DNA of 64,000 bases from Oscillospiraceae bacterium (GTDB taxonomy: Bacteria > Bacillota > Clostridia > Oscillospirales > Acutalibacteraceae). The notes beneath the pieces were generated by a model. It made no database searches and had not been told where the DNA came from. It saw nothing but the letters and a program-made list of their open reading frames with translations. The DNA is taken from NCBI GenBank assembly GCA_015065645.1, contig SVPW01000010.1:1-64000 (forward strand), written 5' to 3'. Positions 1 through 8,876 of the stretch are shown here, piece by piece; position 1 is the stretch's first letter; the number at the start of each line of letters is the position of its first letter. Both the position numbers and the translations under genes were made by a program.

Positions 1-1
1 A

Positions 2-724
2 TTTTATCGTCTTTGCGGTGGAAATGATGATTGTGCATATCATTTTGCAGCAGCACTTGAAATGATTCATACCTATTCTCTTATCCATGATGATTTACCA
101 TGTATGGATGATGATGATATGCGCCGTGGAAAACCATCGTGTCATAAGCAATTTGATGAAGCAACTGCATTGCTTGCAGGTGATGCTTTATTGACTGAGG
201 CATTTTCCGTTGCGGCAAAAACAGTAGGTCTTCCTGCGGAAAGGGTTGTACGGGCTTTGGCTGTATTATCTTCATGTGCGGGAATAAGCGGTATGGTTGG
301 AGGTCAGATGATTGACCTTGATATACAAAATAGCGAGACTTCATTTGAAACTGTGAGCGAAATGTATCGATTAAAAACAGGTGCTTTAATAAAAGCTGCG
401 GCAGTAATCGGCTGTATTTTGGCAGGTGCTGATGAAGAAAAAGAAAAGGCCGCTGCGGTTTATGGTGAGAAACTTGGTCTTGCTTTTCAGGTTATAGATG
501 ATATTCTTGATGCTGAGGGCGATGAAGCTTTGATTGGAAAGCCAACCGGCAGTGATGAAAAAAATAATAAAAACACCTTTGTTTCACTTTTGGGAATTGA
601 GGAATGCCGTAAAATAGCACAATCTTTAACAGATGAGGCAGTTTCCGCTTTACAGGCATTTGATGACGGTGATATTACCGCAATAAGTGCGATTACGGAT
701 TATCTTTTATCACGAAAGCAATAA
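2..724 (+). CDS. ispA: Polyprenyl (farnesyl) diphosphate synthase, 5' end cut by window
   Basis: Short-chain E-polyprenyl synthase that condenses isopentenyl diphosphate with allylic diphosphates to make farnesyl or geranyl diphosphate for cell-wall lipid carriers. The reading frame is open from base 2, so the start lies outside the window; an internal ATG at 62 is not the start, because the codons before it read as a normal family sequence. The first aspartate-rich motif (DDLPCMDDDD, with the arginines of MRRGK after it) and the second (IDDILD) are both visible; they bind Mg and the diphosphates. About 240 codons of roughly 290-300 are present. It sits 16 bases before dxs, the usual Firmicutes arrangement. 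Confidence 0.95.
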   Translation, partial: FYRLCGGNDDCAYHFAAALEMIHTYSLIHDDLPCMDDDDMRRGKPSCHKQFDEATALLAGDALLTEAFSVAAKTVGLPAERVVRALAVLSSCAGISGMVGGQMIDLDIQNSETSFETVSEMYRLKTGALIKAAAVIGCILAGADEEKEKAAAVYGEKLGLAFQVIDDILDAEGDEALIGKPTGSDEKNNKNTFVSLLGIEECRKIAQSLTDEAVSALQAFDDGDITAISAITDYLLSRKQ

Positions 725-740
725 AGGAATGTAATAGATT

Positions 741-2567
741 TTGAACTATGAAATATTAAATACTATAAAATCCCCGGCAGATATAAAAAGTTTGGATAAA
801 AACCAACTTGATAAGCTCTGTGCGGAGGCAAGGGATTGTATTATACAAACCGTTGCTAAAAACGGAGGACATTTAGCTTCAAATTTAGGTGCGGTGGAAT
901 TAACTGTAGCTTTGCATAGGGCTTTTGATTCTCCTGATGATGCAATTATTTTTGATGTTGGTCATCAGTGTTATATGCATAAGCTTCTCACAGGAAGATT
1001 TAACCGTTTTTCCACTATTCGTACCGAAGGTGGCCTTTCGGGTTTTATGCGACCTGATGAAAGTGAACATGATCCTTTTATAACAGGGCATAGCAGTAAC
1101 TCTGTTTCTGCTGCATACGGTATATACAAGGCTAAACAGATTTCGGGTGAAAAGGGTACTGCAATCGCCGTAATAGGTGACGGTGCTATGACCGGCGGAA
1201 TGGCATTTGAAGCCTTAAATAATGTATCCGGCGGTAGAAGTAATTTTATTGTTGTTCTTAATGATAATAAAATGTCTATATCTAAAAATGTAGGTGGTAT
1301 GGCAAGCTCCTTTACCAAGCTTCGTAACCGTCCTCATTATCATCGTTTCAAATTTGCATTTGGAACATTTTTAAATAAAATACCGTTAATAGGAAAATGT
1401 CTTTTCCGTTTTTTTGAAAATCTTAAAAATGGTTTTAAGGGATTGGTTTATCGTAATAATCTCTTTACGGCAATGGGACTAAATTATTTAGGCCCTGTTG
1501 ATGGTCATAATATTGAGGCATTGGAATCACTGTTTAAAGTGGCGAAAATTTATAAAAAGCCCTGCCTTATCCATGTCGTTACAACCAAGGGAAAGGGGTA
1601 TTCCTTTGCTGAAAGTAATCCAAATTCTTATCATGGTGTTTCTCCATTTGATACAGATATTGGTGCCGTTCCTTCACAAAAAACCACTTTTTCGGATATT
1701 GCAGGTAAAACACTTTGTGAACTTGCACAGAAAAATGAGCGCATTTGTGCAATAACTGCCGCCATGGAAAGCGGAACCGGTTTAACTGAGTTTGCAACTC
1801 GTTTTAAAGAACGCTTTTTTGATGTTGGTATTGCGGAACAGCATGCCGTAACCTTTGGTGCAGGTCTTGCAAAGGGTGGGATGATTCCGTTTTTTGTTGT
1901 ATATTCAAGCTTTTTACAACGTGCTTATGATCAGGTTTTACATGATGCCGCTATTGCTCATTTACCTCTTAAAATCTTGATAGATCGTGCAGGTATCGTG
2001 GGTGAAGACGGTGAAACACATCAGGGGATTTTTGATACTGCTTTTTTGGCAACTATTCCAGGCATAAATATTTATGCCCCGTCTGATTATAAAGAACTTA
2101 AAAGTTTGATTTGCAAAACAGCAGAATCGGATGAACTTTGTGCAATACGTTATCCACGTGGTTGTGAGGGAATAAGTGTTGACTGTGATTTTAATGAAGA
2201 TTACACACTTATAAAGCGTAGTGGTAAAAAGCTTCTCATAACCTATGGCAGGCTTTTTTCAAATGCATTGAGTGTAGAAATTCCACAAGTTGATATATTG
2301 AAACTTAATCGTATTTATCCAATAAACGATTCTATTTTAGAAATTTTAAATCAGTATGATGTTATTGGTTTCTTTGAAGAAGGAATTCACAATGGCGGAA
2401 TAGCCGAAATATTAGGTTCTATGTTGCTTGAAAACGGCTATAAAGGCAGCTATCATATTAATGCAATTAATGGATTTGTGCCTAGTGCCTGCGTTTGTGA
2501 TTCTCTTAAAAAATACGGTCTTGATTCCGATTCAATGAAACATTTTTTTAACACGGAGGCTTTATGA
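741..2567 (+). CDS. dxs: 1-deoxy-D-xylulose-5-phosphate synthase
   Basis: Thiamine-diphosphate enzyme that joins pyruvate and glyceraldehyde 3-phosphate in the first step of the MEP isoprenoid pathway; cytoplasmic. At 608 aa it is near normal length. The thiamine-binding signature GDGAMTGG is at residues 146-153, followed by an asparagine-rich NDNKMSIS stretch, and the transketolase-type GIAEQHAV motif carrying the catalytic glutamate is in the second half. The start is TTG at 741 behind AAAGGA; the nearby ATG at 748 is out of frame. The 3' end overlaps tlyA by four bases, so the two are translationally coupled. Its place next to ispA makes a small isoprenoid module. Confidence 0.96.
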   Translation: MNYEILNTIKSPADIKSLDKNQLDKLCAEARDCIIQTVAKNGGHLASNLGAVELTVALHRAFDSPDDAIIFDVGHQCYMHKLLTGRFNRFSTIRTEGGLSGFMRPDESEHDPFITGHSSNSVSAAYGIYKAKQISGEKGTAIAVIGDGAMTGGMAFEALNNVSGGRSNFIVVLNDNKMSISKNVGGMASSFTKLRNRPHYHRFKFAFGTFLNKIPLIGKCLFRFFENLKNGFKGLVYRNNLFTAMGLNYLGPVDGHNIEALESLFKVAKIYKKPCLIHVVTTKGKGYSFAESNPNSYHGVSPFDTDIGAVPSQKTTFSDIAGKTLCELAQKNERICAITAAMESGTGLTEFATRFKERFFDVGIAEQHAVTFGAGLAKGGMIPFFVVYSSFLQRAYDQVLHDAAIAHLPLKILIDRAGIVGEDGETHQGIFDTAFLATIPGINIYAPSDYKELKSLICKTAESDELCAIRYPRGCEGISVDCDFNEDYTLIKRSGKKLLITYGRLFSNALSVEIPQVDILKLNRIYPINDSILEILNQYDVIGFFEEGIHNGGIAEILGSMLLENGYKGSYHINAINGFVPSACVCDSLKKYGLDSDSMKHFFNTEAL

Positions 2568-3373
2568 GCGAAAAGCAAAGATTAGATACCGCATTAGTTG
2601 ACTTAGGTTATACAGAAAGCCGTGAAAAAGCTAAAGCGCTTATAATGGCGGGAATTGTTTATATAAACAATCAAAAATGTGATAAAGCGGGTACAGCTGT
2701 AAAGCCCGATGATGTTATTGAGATTAGGGGACAAACATTAAAATATGTTAGCCGTGGTGGATTAAAACTTGAAAAGGCTGTGGAATGTTTTAACCTTGAT
2801 TTGAATAATTGTGTTTGTGCGGATATTGGTGCTTCCACAGGTGGATTTACAGACTGTATGCTACAAAATGGTGCCAAAAAGGTATACTCTATTGATGTTG
2901 GCTACGGTCAGCTTGCATGGAAATTGCGAACAGATGAGCGTGTAGTAAATCTTGAACGCACGAATTTTCGTTATGTAACACGTGAACAGGTGCCTGATGA
3001 GCTTGATTTTGCATCGGTTGATGTTTCTTTTATTTCGCTATCACTTATTTTGCCCGTAATGCACACTTTGTTGCGTGATAAAGGACGTGCTGTTTGCTTG
3101 ATAAAACCACAATTTGAAGCAGGGCGTGAAAATGTAGGCAAAAAAGGTGTTGTTCGTGATAAATCTGTTCATATTGCGGTTATAGAAAAAATTATTAATT
3201 TAGTTTATGAAAACAATTATTCTCTTTTAGGACTTGATTTTTCACCTGTAAAGGGGCCTGAAGGAAATATTGAATATCTTTGTTATATTGAAAAAAATGG
3301 TTTAGTTGAGCATGAAACTGAGTTTTCAGCAAAGGCTGTTGTAGAGGCTTCTCATTTTGCATTAGATAAATAA
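2564..3373 (+). CDS. tlyA: TlyA-family rRNA 2'-O-methyltransferase (S4 domain)
   Basis: Predicted to methylate ribose 2'-OH groups in rRNA; older annotations call it hemolysin A or YqxC. The first 60 residues form an S4 RNA-binding domain. A FtsJ-like Rossmann methyltransferase follows, with the AdoMet-binding signature ADIGASTGGFTDCML near residue 85 and KPQFEAGREN in the catalytic half. At 269 aa the length is typical. ATG overlaps the dxs stop and is preceded by GGAGG. The order dxs-tlyA-nadK-argR-recN is widely conserved in Clostridia and Bacilli, which supports the call. The exact modified nucleotide in this organism cannot be told from sequence. Confidence 0.93.
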   Translation: MSEKQRLDTALVDLGYTESREKAKALIMAGIVYINNQKCDKAGTAVKPDDVIEIRGQTLKYVSRGGLKLEKAVECFNLDLNNCVCADIGASTGGFTDCMLQNGAKKVYSIDVGYGQLAWKLRTDERVVNLERTNFRYVTREQVPDELDFASVDVSFISLSLILPVMHTLLRDKGRAVCLIKPQFEAGRENVGKKGVVRDKSVHIAVIEKIINLVYENNYSLLGLDFSPVKGPEGNIEYLCYIEKNGLVEHETEFSAKAVVEASHFALDK

Positions 3374-3386
3374 GGGAGGTGTTTAT

Positions 3387-4244
3387 ATGAAGGTTGCTGT
3401 ATTACCAAATCTTGATAAAAAAGGTTCAGCGGTTACGGTTGAAAGAATTGGTGTTTTTTTTAAGGAACAAGGAATTGAAGCCTATCTTCCTGATAATATA
3501 TGCTGCGATAAATATGAACATCTGCCTGAAGAGGAATTATATAAAATTGCAGATATAATTGTAACTATTGGCGGTGACGGAACGATTATTCGTTATGCAA
3601 AGCGTGCCGCAGTTGATAATAAACCCATTGTTGGTATCAATGCTGGAAGAATGGGTTATTTAGCAAATATTGAGCAGAATGAATATAAGCTTTTGAGTAA
3701 GCTTAAAACGGGTGAATACGATATTGAAAAGCGTATGATGCTCAATATCAAGTTGTATGAAAACGGTAAAGAGGTTGGCAATTTTAATGCTCTTAATGAT
3801 GCGGTTATAACAAGTGGTTATATATCTCGTATTATTGATGTTTCTGCTTCAGTGGATGGTGATAGCATTTCCTACCGTGCTGATGGACTTATCGTTTCTA
3901 CTCCAACAGGTTCTACTGCTTATTCAATGTCGGCAGGGGGGCCAATAATTGATCCCCTTACAGAAAACTTTTGTATAACGCCTATTTGTTCGCACTCACT
4001 TTCGGCAAAACCAATTTTGCTTAGTGCTGAGCGTACCGTCAAATTAAAGGCTTTTTCTAAGAAAAGAACCGATATTTTTTTGATTGTAGATGGACGCCGT
4101 GCCGCACCTGTTAAGCCTTATACAGATATTATTGTTAGCCGTTCTGAGCGATCTGTTCAGTTAATAAGGCTTAATAATCGTTCTTTTTATAAAACGCTCT
4201 CTTTTAAATTTACTGATTCAAGGAGTATGAATGTTGAAAAATAA
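3387..4244 (+). CDS. nadK: NAD kinase
   Basis: Phosphorylates NAD to NADP, using ATP or polyphosphate. The protein has 285 aa, typical for the Gram-positive form. The signature GGDGT (in TIGGDGTIIRYAKR) is near residue 60, and the conserved STPTGSTAYSMSAGGP segment is near residues 172-187. It starts with ATG 8 bases after GGGAGG. It overlaps the start of argR by 14 bases, so argR expression probably depends on it. Confidence 0.96.
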   Translation: MKVAVLPNLDKKGSAVTVERIGVFFKEQGIEAYLPDNICCDKYEHLPEEELYKIADIIVTIGGDGTIIRYAKRAAVDNKPIVGINAGRMGYLANIEQNEYKLLSKLKTGEYDIEKRMMLNIKLYENGKEVGNFNALNDAVITSGYISRIIDVSASVDGDSISYRADGLIVSTPTGSTAYSMSAGGPIIDPLTENFCITPICSHSLSAKPILLSAERTVKLKAFSKKRTDIFLIVDGRRAAPVKPYTDIIVSRSERSVQLIRLNNRSFYKTLSFKFTDSRSMNVEK

Positions 4245-4686
4245 CAGACAAGAAAAGATTATTGAATTAATCAAGGAGCAAATTATACTAACACAGGAAG
4301 ATTTGCAAAATGCATTAAAAAAAGAAGGATTTAATGTTACCCAATCAACCGTTTCTCGTGATATTAAGGAGTTGCGCCTTGTAAAAGGGCATGATGATTT
4401 GGGAAATTACCGTTATATTTTTCCTGAATCCTTCGATTCATCGCCAAAACAGGTTATACATTACAGCGATCTCTTTGCTCGTTCGGTAAAAAGCGTTGAT
4501 TATGCTCTTAATAATGTAGTTATTAAATGTCATAACGGAATGGCATCAAGTGCTTGTGTTGCGGTGGATTCGCTGTTTGGTGATAGAATGTTAGGCTCAC
4601 TTGCGGGCGATGATACAATCATAATTGTTACACGCAGTGAAAGTGATTCTGCGGCACTTTCAACCGAACTTAAAAAAATGATTTAA
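4231..4686 (+). CDS. argR: Arginine repressor ArgR/AhrC
   Basis: Arginine-responsive hexameric regulator of arginine synthesis and catabolism. The N-terminal winged helix (about residues 1-70) contains the recognition segment TQSTVSRDIKELRLVK. The C-terminal domain carries GSLAGDDTIIIVTRS, the arginine-binding and trimerisation segment (GD followed by D/E). At 151 aa the length is normal. ATG lies inside the 3' end of nadK behind AAGGAG. Its partner recN follows 13 bases on, as in B. subtilis. No ArgR operator was recognised in the window, so its targets are elsewhere. Confidence 0.95.
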   Translation: MLKNNRQEKIIELIKEQIILTQEDLQNALKKEGFNVTQSTVSRDIKELRLVKGHDDLGNYRYIFPESFDSSPKQVIHYSDLFARSVKSVDYALNNVVIKCHNGMASSACVAVDSLFGDRMLGSLAGDDTIIIVTRSESDSAALSTELKKMI

Positions 4687-4699
4687 CGGCGGGATTTAT

Positions 4700-6364
4700 A
4701 TGTTAAAATATCTGCATATTGAAAATATAGCAGTGATTGAAAAGGCTGATATTGAATTAAATAGCGGGCTTAATGTTATGACAGGTGAAACCGGTGCAGG
4801 TAAATCTATCGTTATTGATGCTATAAATGCTGTTCTTGGTGAACGTACATCACGTGAACTTATTCGTGGCGGCTGTGAAAAAGCACAGGTTACAGCACTT
4901 TTTGGCGATTTAAATGATACCGCATTGGAAGTTCTTTCCAAAAACGGTTTTTCTGTTGATGAAGATGGCAATCTGCTTATAAAAAGAAGTCTTAATCTTT
5001 CGGGTAATAATTCTGTCCGTATTAACGGTGTTCCTGCAACGGTTGGTATTCTTAAAGAAATTGGTGCTGTTCTTGTAAATATACATGGTCAGCACGATAA
5101 TCAGTTTTTATTAGATCCTGCAAAGCATTGCGGTTATATTGATCGTGTTGCCGAAAATGATTTGATATTAAAAGAATATTATGATGAATTTAAAAATTTG
5201 AATTCAATTCGCCGTCAGCTTTCTCAACTGGAAACCGATTCTGATGAAAAACAACACCGTATTGAATTGCTTACATATCAAATAGACGAGATTGAAAAAG
5301 CCGGAATCAGGGTAGGAGAATACGCCGAGCTTAAACAACAACTTTTGATTGCGGAAAATTATGAAAAAATGCTTTCATCGCTTAATAGTGCATATCTTGC
5401 ACTTAGTGGTGATGATGAAAATGATGGAGCTTGCTCTCTTGTAAATAAGGCTCAAAAAAATCTTCAATCATTAAATGATGATAGCTTTTCTTCAACTGCA
5501 ATTAATCTTGAGGAAATTTCTGTTGGTCTTGAAGAGGTAGTAGGAAATATTCGTGATTTTCTTAAAAATTCCGAATACAGCAATTTAGATGCTAACGAAA
5601 TTCGTGAAAGACTTGATTTTCTGTATAGACTTATGCTAAAATATGGTGATAGCGAAGAAAAGCTGCTTGAGTTTTTTGATAACGCAAAGGCTGAGCTTGA
5701 AAATATCACCTTTTCTGATAAGCGTATTGCAGAGCTTTCGGTAATGCTTGATGATTCTACTGAGCGTTTGGTGGCACATGCCGAAAAATTGACTGCATCA
5801 CGAAAAGAAGCTGCTGTAAATTTTGAAAAACAGGTTAGTGAAGCGCTTAGGTTTCTTGATATGCCTAATGTTCGTTTTGTGGTTGATTTTAAATCAGGAA
5901 GGTATACCAAAAACGGCTGTGATGATATTCAGTTTCTGATTTCTGCAAATGCGGGCGAAGAACCTAAACCGCTTATTAAAATCGCTTCCGGCGGTGAATT
6001 ATCCCGTGTAATGCTTGCTATAAAAAGTGTTCTTGCTGATAAGGATGAGGTTGCAACACTTATATTTGATGAAATTGATACAGGTATCAGCGGCAGGGCT
6101 GCTGCAAAGGTTGGCGCAAAGCTTCGTAAGGTTTCAAAGAATCGTCAGGTTCTGTGTGTAACCCATCTGGCGCAAATTGCTGCTTGTGCAGATACCCATT
6201 TGCTTATTGAAAAGCATATAAATGATAACCGAACATTCACTGATGTTTCTTCACTTTCAGATGAACAGATAATAGGTGAAATCGCCCGTATTATGTCGGG
6301 CGGAGAATTAACAGATAATTTATATGGTTCCGCTAAGGAATTATTGGATAGGAGTAAAAAATAA
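4700..6364 (+). CDS. recN: DNA repair protein RecN
   Basis: SMC-like ATPase that gathers at double-strand breaks and promotes RecA-dependent repair. An N-terminal Walker A (GETGAGKS, near residue 33) is followed by an extended coiled-coil middle (about residues 155-370, rich in E, K and L). The C-terminal ABC half has the signature SGGELSRVMLAIK and Walker B LIFDEIDTGISG. At 554 aa it is full length. The stop codon TAA shares one base with the ATG of tyrS. I saw no LexA-type box here, consistent with transcription as the tail of the nadK-argR operon. Confidence 0.96.
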   Translation: MLKYLHIENIAVIEKADIELNSGLNVMTGETGAGKSIVIDAINAVLGERTSRELIRGGCEKAQVTALFGDLNDTALEVLSKNGFSVDEDGNLLIKRSLNLSGNNSVRINGVPATVGILKEIGAVLVNIHGQHDNQFLLDPAKHCGYIDRVAENDLILKEYYDEFKNLNSIRRQLSQLETDSDEKQHRIELLTYQIDEIEKAGIRVGEYAELKQQLLIAENYEKMLSSLNSAYLALSGDDENDGACSLVNKAQKNLQSLNDDSFSSTAINLEEISVGLEEVVGNIRDFLKNSEYSNLDANEIRERLDFLYRLMLKYGDSEEKLLEFFDNAKAELENITFSDKRIAELSVMLDDSTERLVAHAEKLTASRKEAAVNFEKQVSEALRFLDMPNVRFVVDFKSGRYTKNGCDDIQFLISANAGEEPKPLIKIASGGELSRVMLAIKSVLADKDEVATLIFDEIDTGISGRAAAKVGAKLRKVSKNRQVLCVTHLAQIAACADTHLLIEKHINDNRTFTDVSSLSDEQIIGEIARIMSGGELTDNLYGSAKELLDRSKK

Positions 6365-7590
6365 TGACAATTTATGATGAACTTGTTGCCCGTGGTCTTA
6401 TTGCACAGGTGACCGATGAAGAAGAAATCAAAAGTCTTATTAATGAAGGTAAAGCTGTATTTTATATCGGTTTTGACCCCACTGCCGATAGCCTTCATGT
6501 AGGTCATTTTATGGCATTATGCCTTATGAAAAGATTACAAATGGCAGGCAATAGACCAATAGCTTTAATCGGTGGTGGTACAGGATATATAGGCGATCCT
6601 TCCGGTAGAACCGATATGCGTTCTATGATGACACCTGAGCAAATACAGCATAACTGTGACTGTTTTAAGGAGCAGATGAGCCGATTTATTGAGTTTGGTG
6701 AAGGCAAAGCCCAAATGGTAAATAATGCTGATTGGTTGCTTGGTCTTAATTATATTGATATGCTTCGTGATGTCGGAGCTTGTTTTTCGGTAAATAATAT
6801 GCTTCGTGCTGAATGTTATAAACAGCGTATGGAAAAAGGTCTTAGCTTCCTTGAGTTTAACTATATGATAATGCAAAGCTATGACTTTTATCATCTTTAT
6901 CAGCATTACGGCTGTAATATGCAGTTCGGTGGTGATGATCAGTGGTCAAATATGCTTGGAGGTACTGAGCTTATTCGTAAAAAGCTTGGTAAAGATGCGT
7001 ATGCCATGACTATTACATTATTGCTTAATTCTGAAGGTAAAAAAATGGGTAAAACCGTTGGTGGTGCTGTGTGGCTTGATCCTAAAAAAACCTCTCCGTA
7101 TGAGTTTTATCAGTATTGGCGTAATGTTGGTGATGCTGATGTTCTTAAATGCATACGTATGCTCACATTCTTGCCGCTTGAGCAGATTGATGAAATGGAT
7201 GCTTGGGAAGGCAGTCAGCTTAACACCGCTAAGGAAATTTTGGCTTATGAACTCACAAAGCTTGTTCATGGTGAACAGGAAGCCGAAAAAGCTCAGCAAA
7301 CTGCTCGTGCTATTTTTGCAGGTGGCGGAGATTCTGAAAATATGCCTTCAACAACACTTTCATCTAATGATTTTAATAACGGAAAAATCGGTTTGCTTTC
7401 AATGATGGTTAAAGCAGGTCTTGCAGCATCTAACGGTGAGGCACGTCGTCTTGTACAGCAGGGTGGAGTAAGTGTTGATGATAATAAGGTTACCGATCCT
7501 TCATTTAGCTTAAATCAAGAAGCTTTTGCTAATGGTGTTATCGTTAAAAAAGGCAAAAAAGTATTCCATAAATTTGTTTTAGAGGTATAA
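6364..7590 (+). CDS. tyrS: Tyrosyl-tRNA synthetase
   Basis: Class I aminoacyl-tRNA synthetase that charges tRNA-Tyr; cytoplasmic dimer. The HIGH-like motif is HVGHF in PTADSLHVGHF near residue 43, the tyrosine-pocket segment GGDDQWSNM is near residue 190, and the KMSKS-like loop is KKMGKT near residue 226. A C-terminal S4 domain (about residues 345-408) binds the tRNA variable arm. The length of 408 aa is standard. It has no T-box leader because it starts inside the recN stop; a strong terminator follows it. This ends the first operon. Confidence 0.96.
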   Translation: MTIYDELVARGLIAQVTDEEEIKSLINEGKAVFYIGFDPTADSLHVGHFMALCLMKRLQMAGNRPIALIGGGTGYIGDPSGRTDMRSMMTPEQIQHNCDCFKEQMSRFIEFGEGKAQMVNNADWLLGLNYIDMLRDVGACFSVNNMLRAECYKQRMEKGLSFLEFNYMIMQSYDFYHLYQHYGCNMQFGGDDQWSNMLGGTELIRKKLGKDAYAMTITLLLNSEGKKMGKTVGGAVWLDPKKTSPYEFYQYWRNVGDADVLKCIRMLTFLPLEQIDEMDAWEGSQLNTAKEILAYELTKLVHGEQEAEKAQQTARAIFAGGGDSENMPSTTLSSNDFNNGKIGLLSMMVKAGLAASNGEARRLVQQGGVSVDDNKVTDPSFSLNQEAFANGVIVKKGKKVFHKFVLEV

Positions 7591-7595
7591 ATTTT

Positions 7596-7640
7596 AACCC
7601 ACGGTTTAAATAAAAATATTATTTAACCGTGGGTTTTATT
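7596..7640 (+). terminator. Rho-independent terminator after tyrS
   Basis: AACCCACGGTT pairs perfectly with AACCGTGGGTT (11 bp; loop about 18 nt, partly able to pair), followed by TTATTTT. It closes the ispA-tyrS operon. Confidence 0.85.
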
Positions 7641-7662
7641 TTAAAAATACGGAGAAATAATT

Positions 7663-8202
7663 ATGGAAATGAATTTTAGATGCGGCTCATATACTCAAGA
7701 ACAATTTATTCAGGTTATAAATGCATGGTTTCGTGAGCATACAAATATTCGCGTACGCAGAATGTATACTGCGGAAAGCACTTCATTCGGCTTTTTTGTA
7801 AACAAAAGTAATGTTTGCGATCTTACACTTATTTATGATATAGATGATTCTGTTAATAATCTTTATGGATTTACTTTATATGAAGAGTTTTCTATAGTTA
7901 ATATTACAAAGGATGAATTAAAGCAGCGTTGGCTTAATATGAATCCTGATTATACTATTGCAATTTGTAATTACTATCATAATATGAGAGGTAGCACAGG
8001 AAGTATTTTACTTAACGGTTTTATGGCTGCAAACCGTGCTCAGTTAGCTATTATTTATATGTATACTCCACGCACAGCCACAAATGTTCCACCTGTTAAT
8101 CAGCAATCAACCTCTTCAGCACCTCTTTTTTGTTCTCAGTGTGGTAATAGATTAATGGAAGATGCAAATTTTTGTAATAAGTGCGGATATAAAATTAAAT
8201 AA
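7663..8202 (+). CDS. Uncharacterised protein with C-terminal zinc ribbon
   Basis: The function is not recognised. The first 130 residues form an unassigned alpha/beta region (aromatic-rich, no signal peptide or membrane segment). A low-complexity linker follows (TNVPPVNQQSTSSAP). The last 25 residues are a compact zinc ribbon with two CxxC knuckles, CSQCG and CNKCG, 14 residues apart. Such terminal zinc ribbons are common on small Firmicutes proteins and usually mediate protein or nucleic acid contacts. It stands alone between two terminators behind GGAGA, so it is its own transcription unit. A housekeeping or regulatory role cannot be told apart. Confidence 0.75.
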   Translation: MEMNFRCGSYTQEQFIQVINAWFREHTNIRVRRMYTAESTSFGFFVNKSNVCDLTLIYDIDDSVNNLYGFTLYEEFSIVNITKDELKQRWLNMNPDYTIAICNYYHNMRGSTGSILLNGFMAANRAQLAIIYMYTPRTATNVPPVNQQSTSSAPLFCSQCGNRLMEDANFCNKCGYKIK

Positions 8203-8206
8203 CACA

Positions 8207-8250
8207 AAAACGGTTATTTCACAAATATTTGGTGAGATAACCGTTTTATT
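8207..8250 (+). terminator. Rho-independent terminator
   Basis: AAAACGGTTATTTCAC pairs with GTGAGATAACCGTTTT (16 bp with one mismatch), then a T-rich tail. It ends the zinc-ribbon gene. Confidence 0.85.
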
Positions 8251-8261
8251 TGTAAAAAAAT

Positions 8262-8289
8262 TTGATTTAGTATATAATTGTGATATAAT
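8262..8289 (+). promoter_or_regulatory. SigA-type promoter for the P-loop kinase gene
   Basis: TTGATT and TATAAT are separated by 16 bases, about 30 bases before the ATG at 8322 and just after the preceding terminator. Confidence 0.6.
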
Positions 8290-8321
8290 ATAAATAAAAA
8301 ATAATTTAGGAATAAATATAA

Positions 8322-8834
8322 ATGATTATTTTAATTACAGGCGCTTCTCATACAGGCAAAACGGCACTTGCACAAAAACTGCTTGAAAAATATAAATATC
8401 CGTATATTTCAATTGACCATTTTAAAATGGGTTTGATTCGCAGCGGTAACACACAGCTTACTCCAATGGATGATGATGCTCTTACAGAATATTTGTGGCC
8501 TATAGTTTGTGAAATGATTAAAACCGCAATAGAAAACAAACAAAATCTTATGGTGGAAGGTTGTTATATTCCGTTTGATTGGTCTAAAGATTTTGATAAA
8601 GAGTATCTCAAAGAGATTAAATATTATTGCCTTATTATGAGTGAAAAATATATTAAACATCATTTTGATGATATAAAAAAATATGCTAATGTCATTGAAA
8701 AACGCTTGGATGATGAGTGGTGTACTTTGGATAGCGTTTTAGAAGATAATTTTAATGTTTTAAAACTTGCCAAAAAGCATAAGGTTAATTATATTTTGAT
8801 TGATGATAAATATGAATTTAATATTGATTTATAA
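8322..8834 (+). CDS. Small P-loop kinase/ATPase (adenylate-kinase-like fold)
   Basis: A 170-aa cytoplasmic protein with an N-terminal Walker A (GASHTGKT, residues 7-14), then SIDHFKMGLIRSG, a segment like the substrate loop of small-molecule kinases, and MVEGCYIP near residue 72 as a probable Walker-B-like strand. The overall form matches the P-loop kinase group often named adenylate kinase or 2-phosphoglycerate kinase homologue in Clostridia, but the substrate is unknown. It lies 42 bases upstream of uvrB and may be co-transcribed with it. The ribosome binding site is weak (AGGA, 9-10 bases before ATG). Confidence 0.7.
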   Translation: MIILITGASHTGKTALAQKLLEKYKYPYISIDHFKMGLIRSGNTQLTPMDDDALTEYLWPIVCEMIKTAIENKQNLMVEGCYIPFDWSKDFDKEYLKEIKYYCLIMSEKYIKHHFDDIKKYANVIEKRLDDEWCTLDSVLEDNFNVLKLAKKHKVNYILIDDKYEFNIDL

Positions 8835-8876
8835 TAGCAAATTAACTTTAATTAACAACAATAAAGGAGTGAGAAT

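Noticed and set aside
8835-8876. Possible LexA (SOS) box before uvrB
   Set aside because: No GAAC-N4-GTTC-type palindrome is present in this gap.
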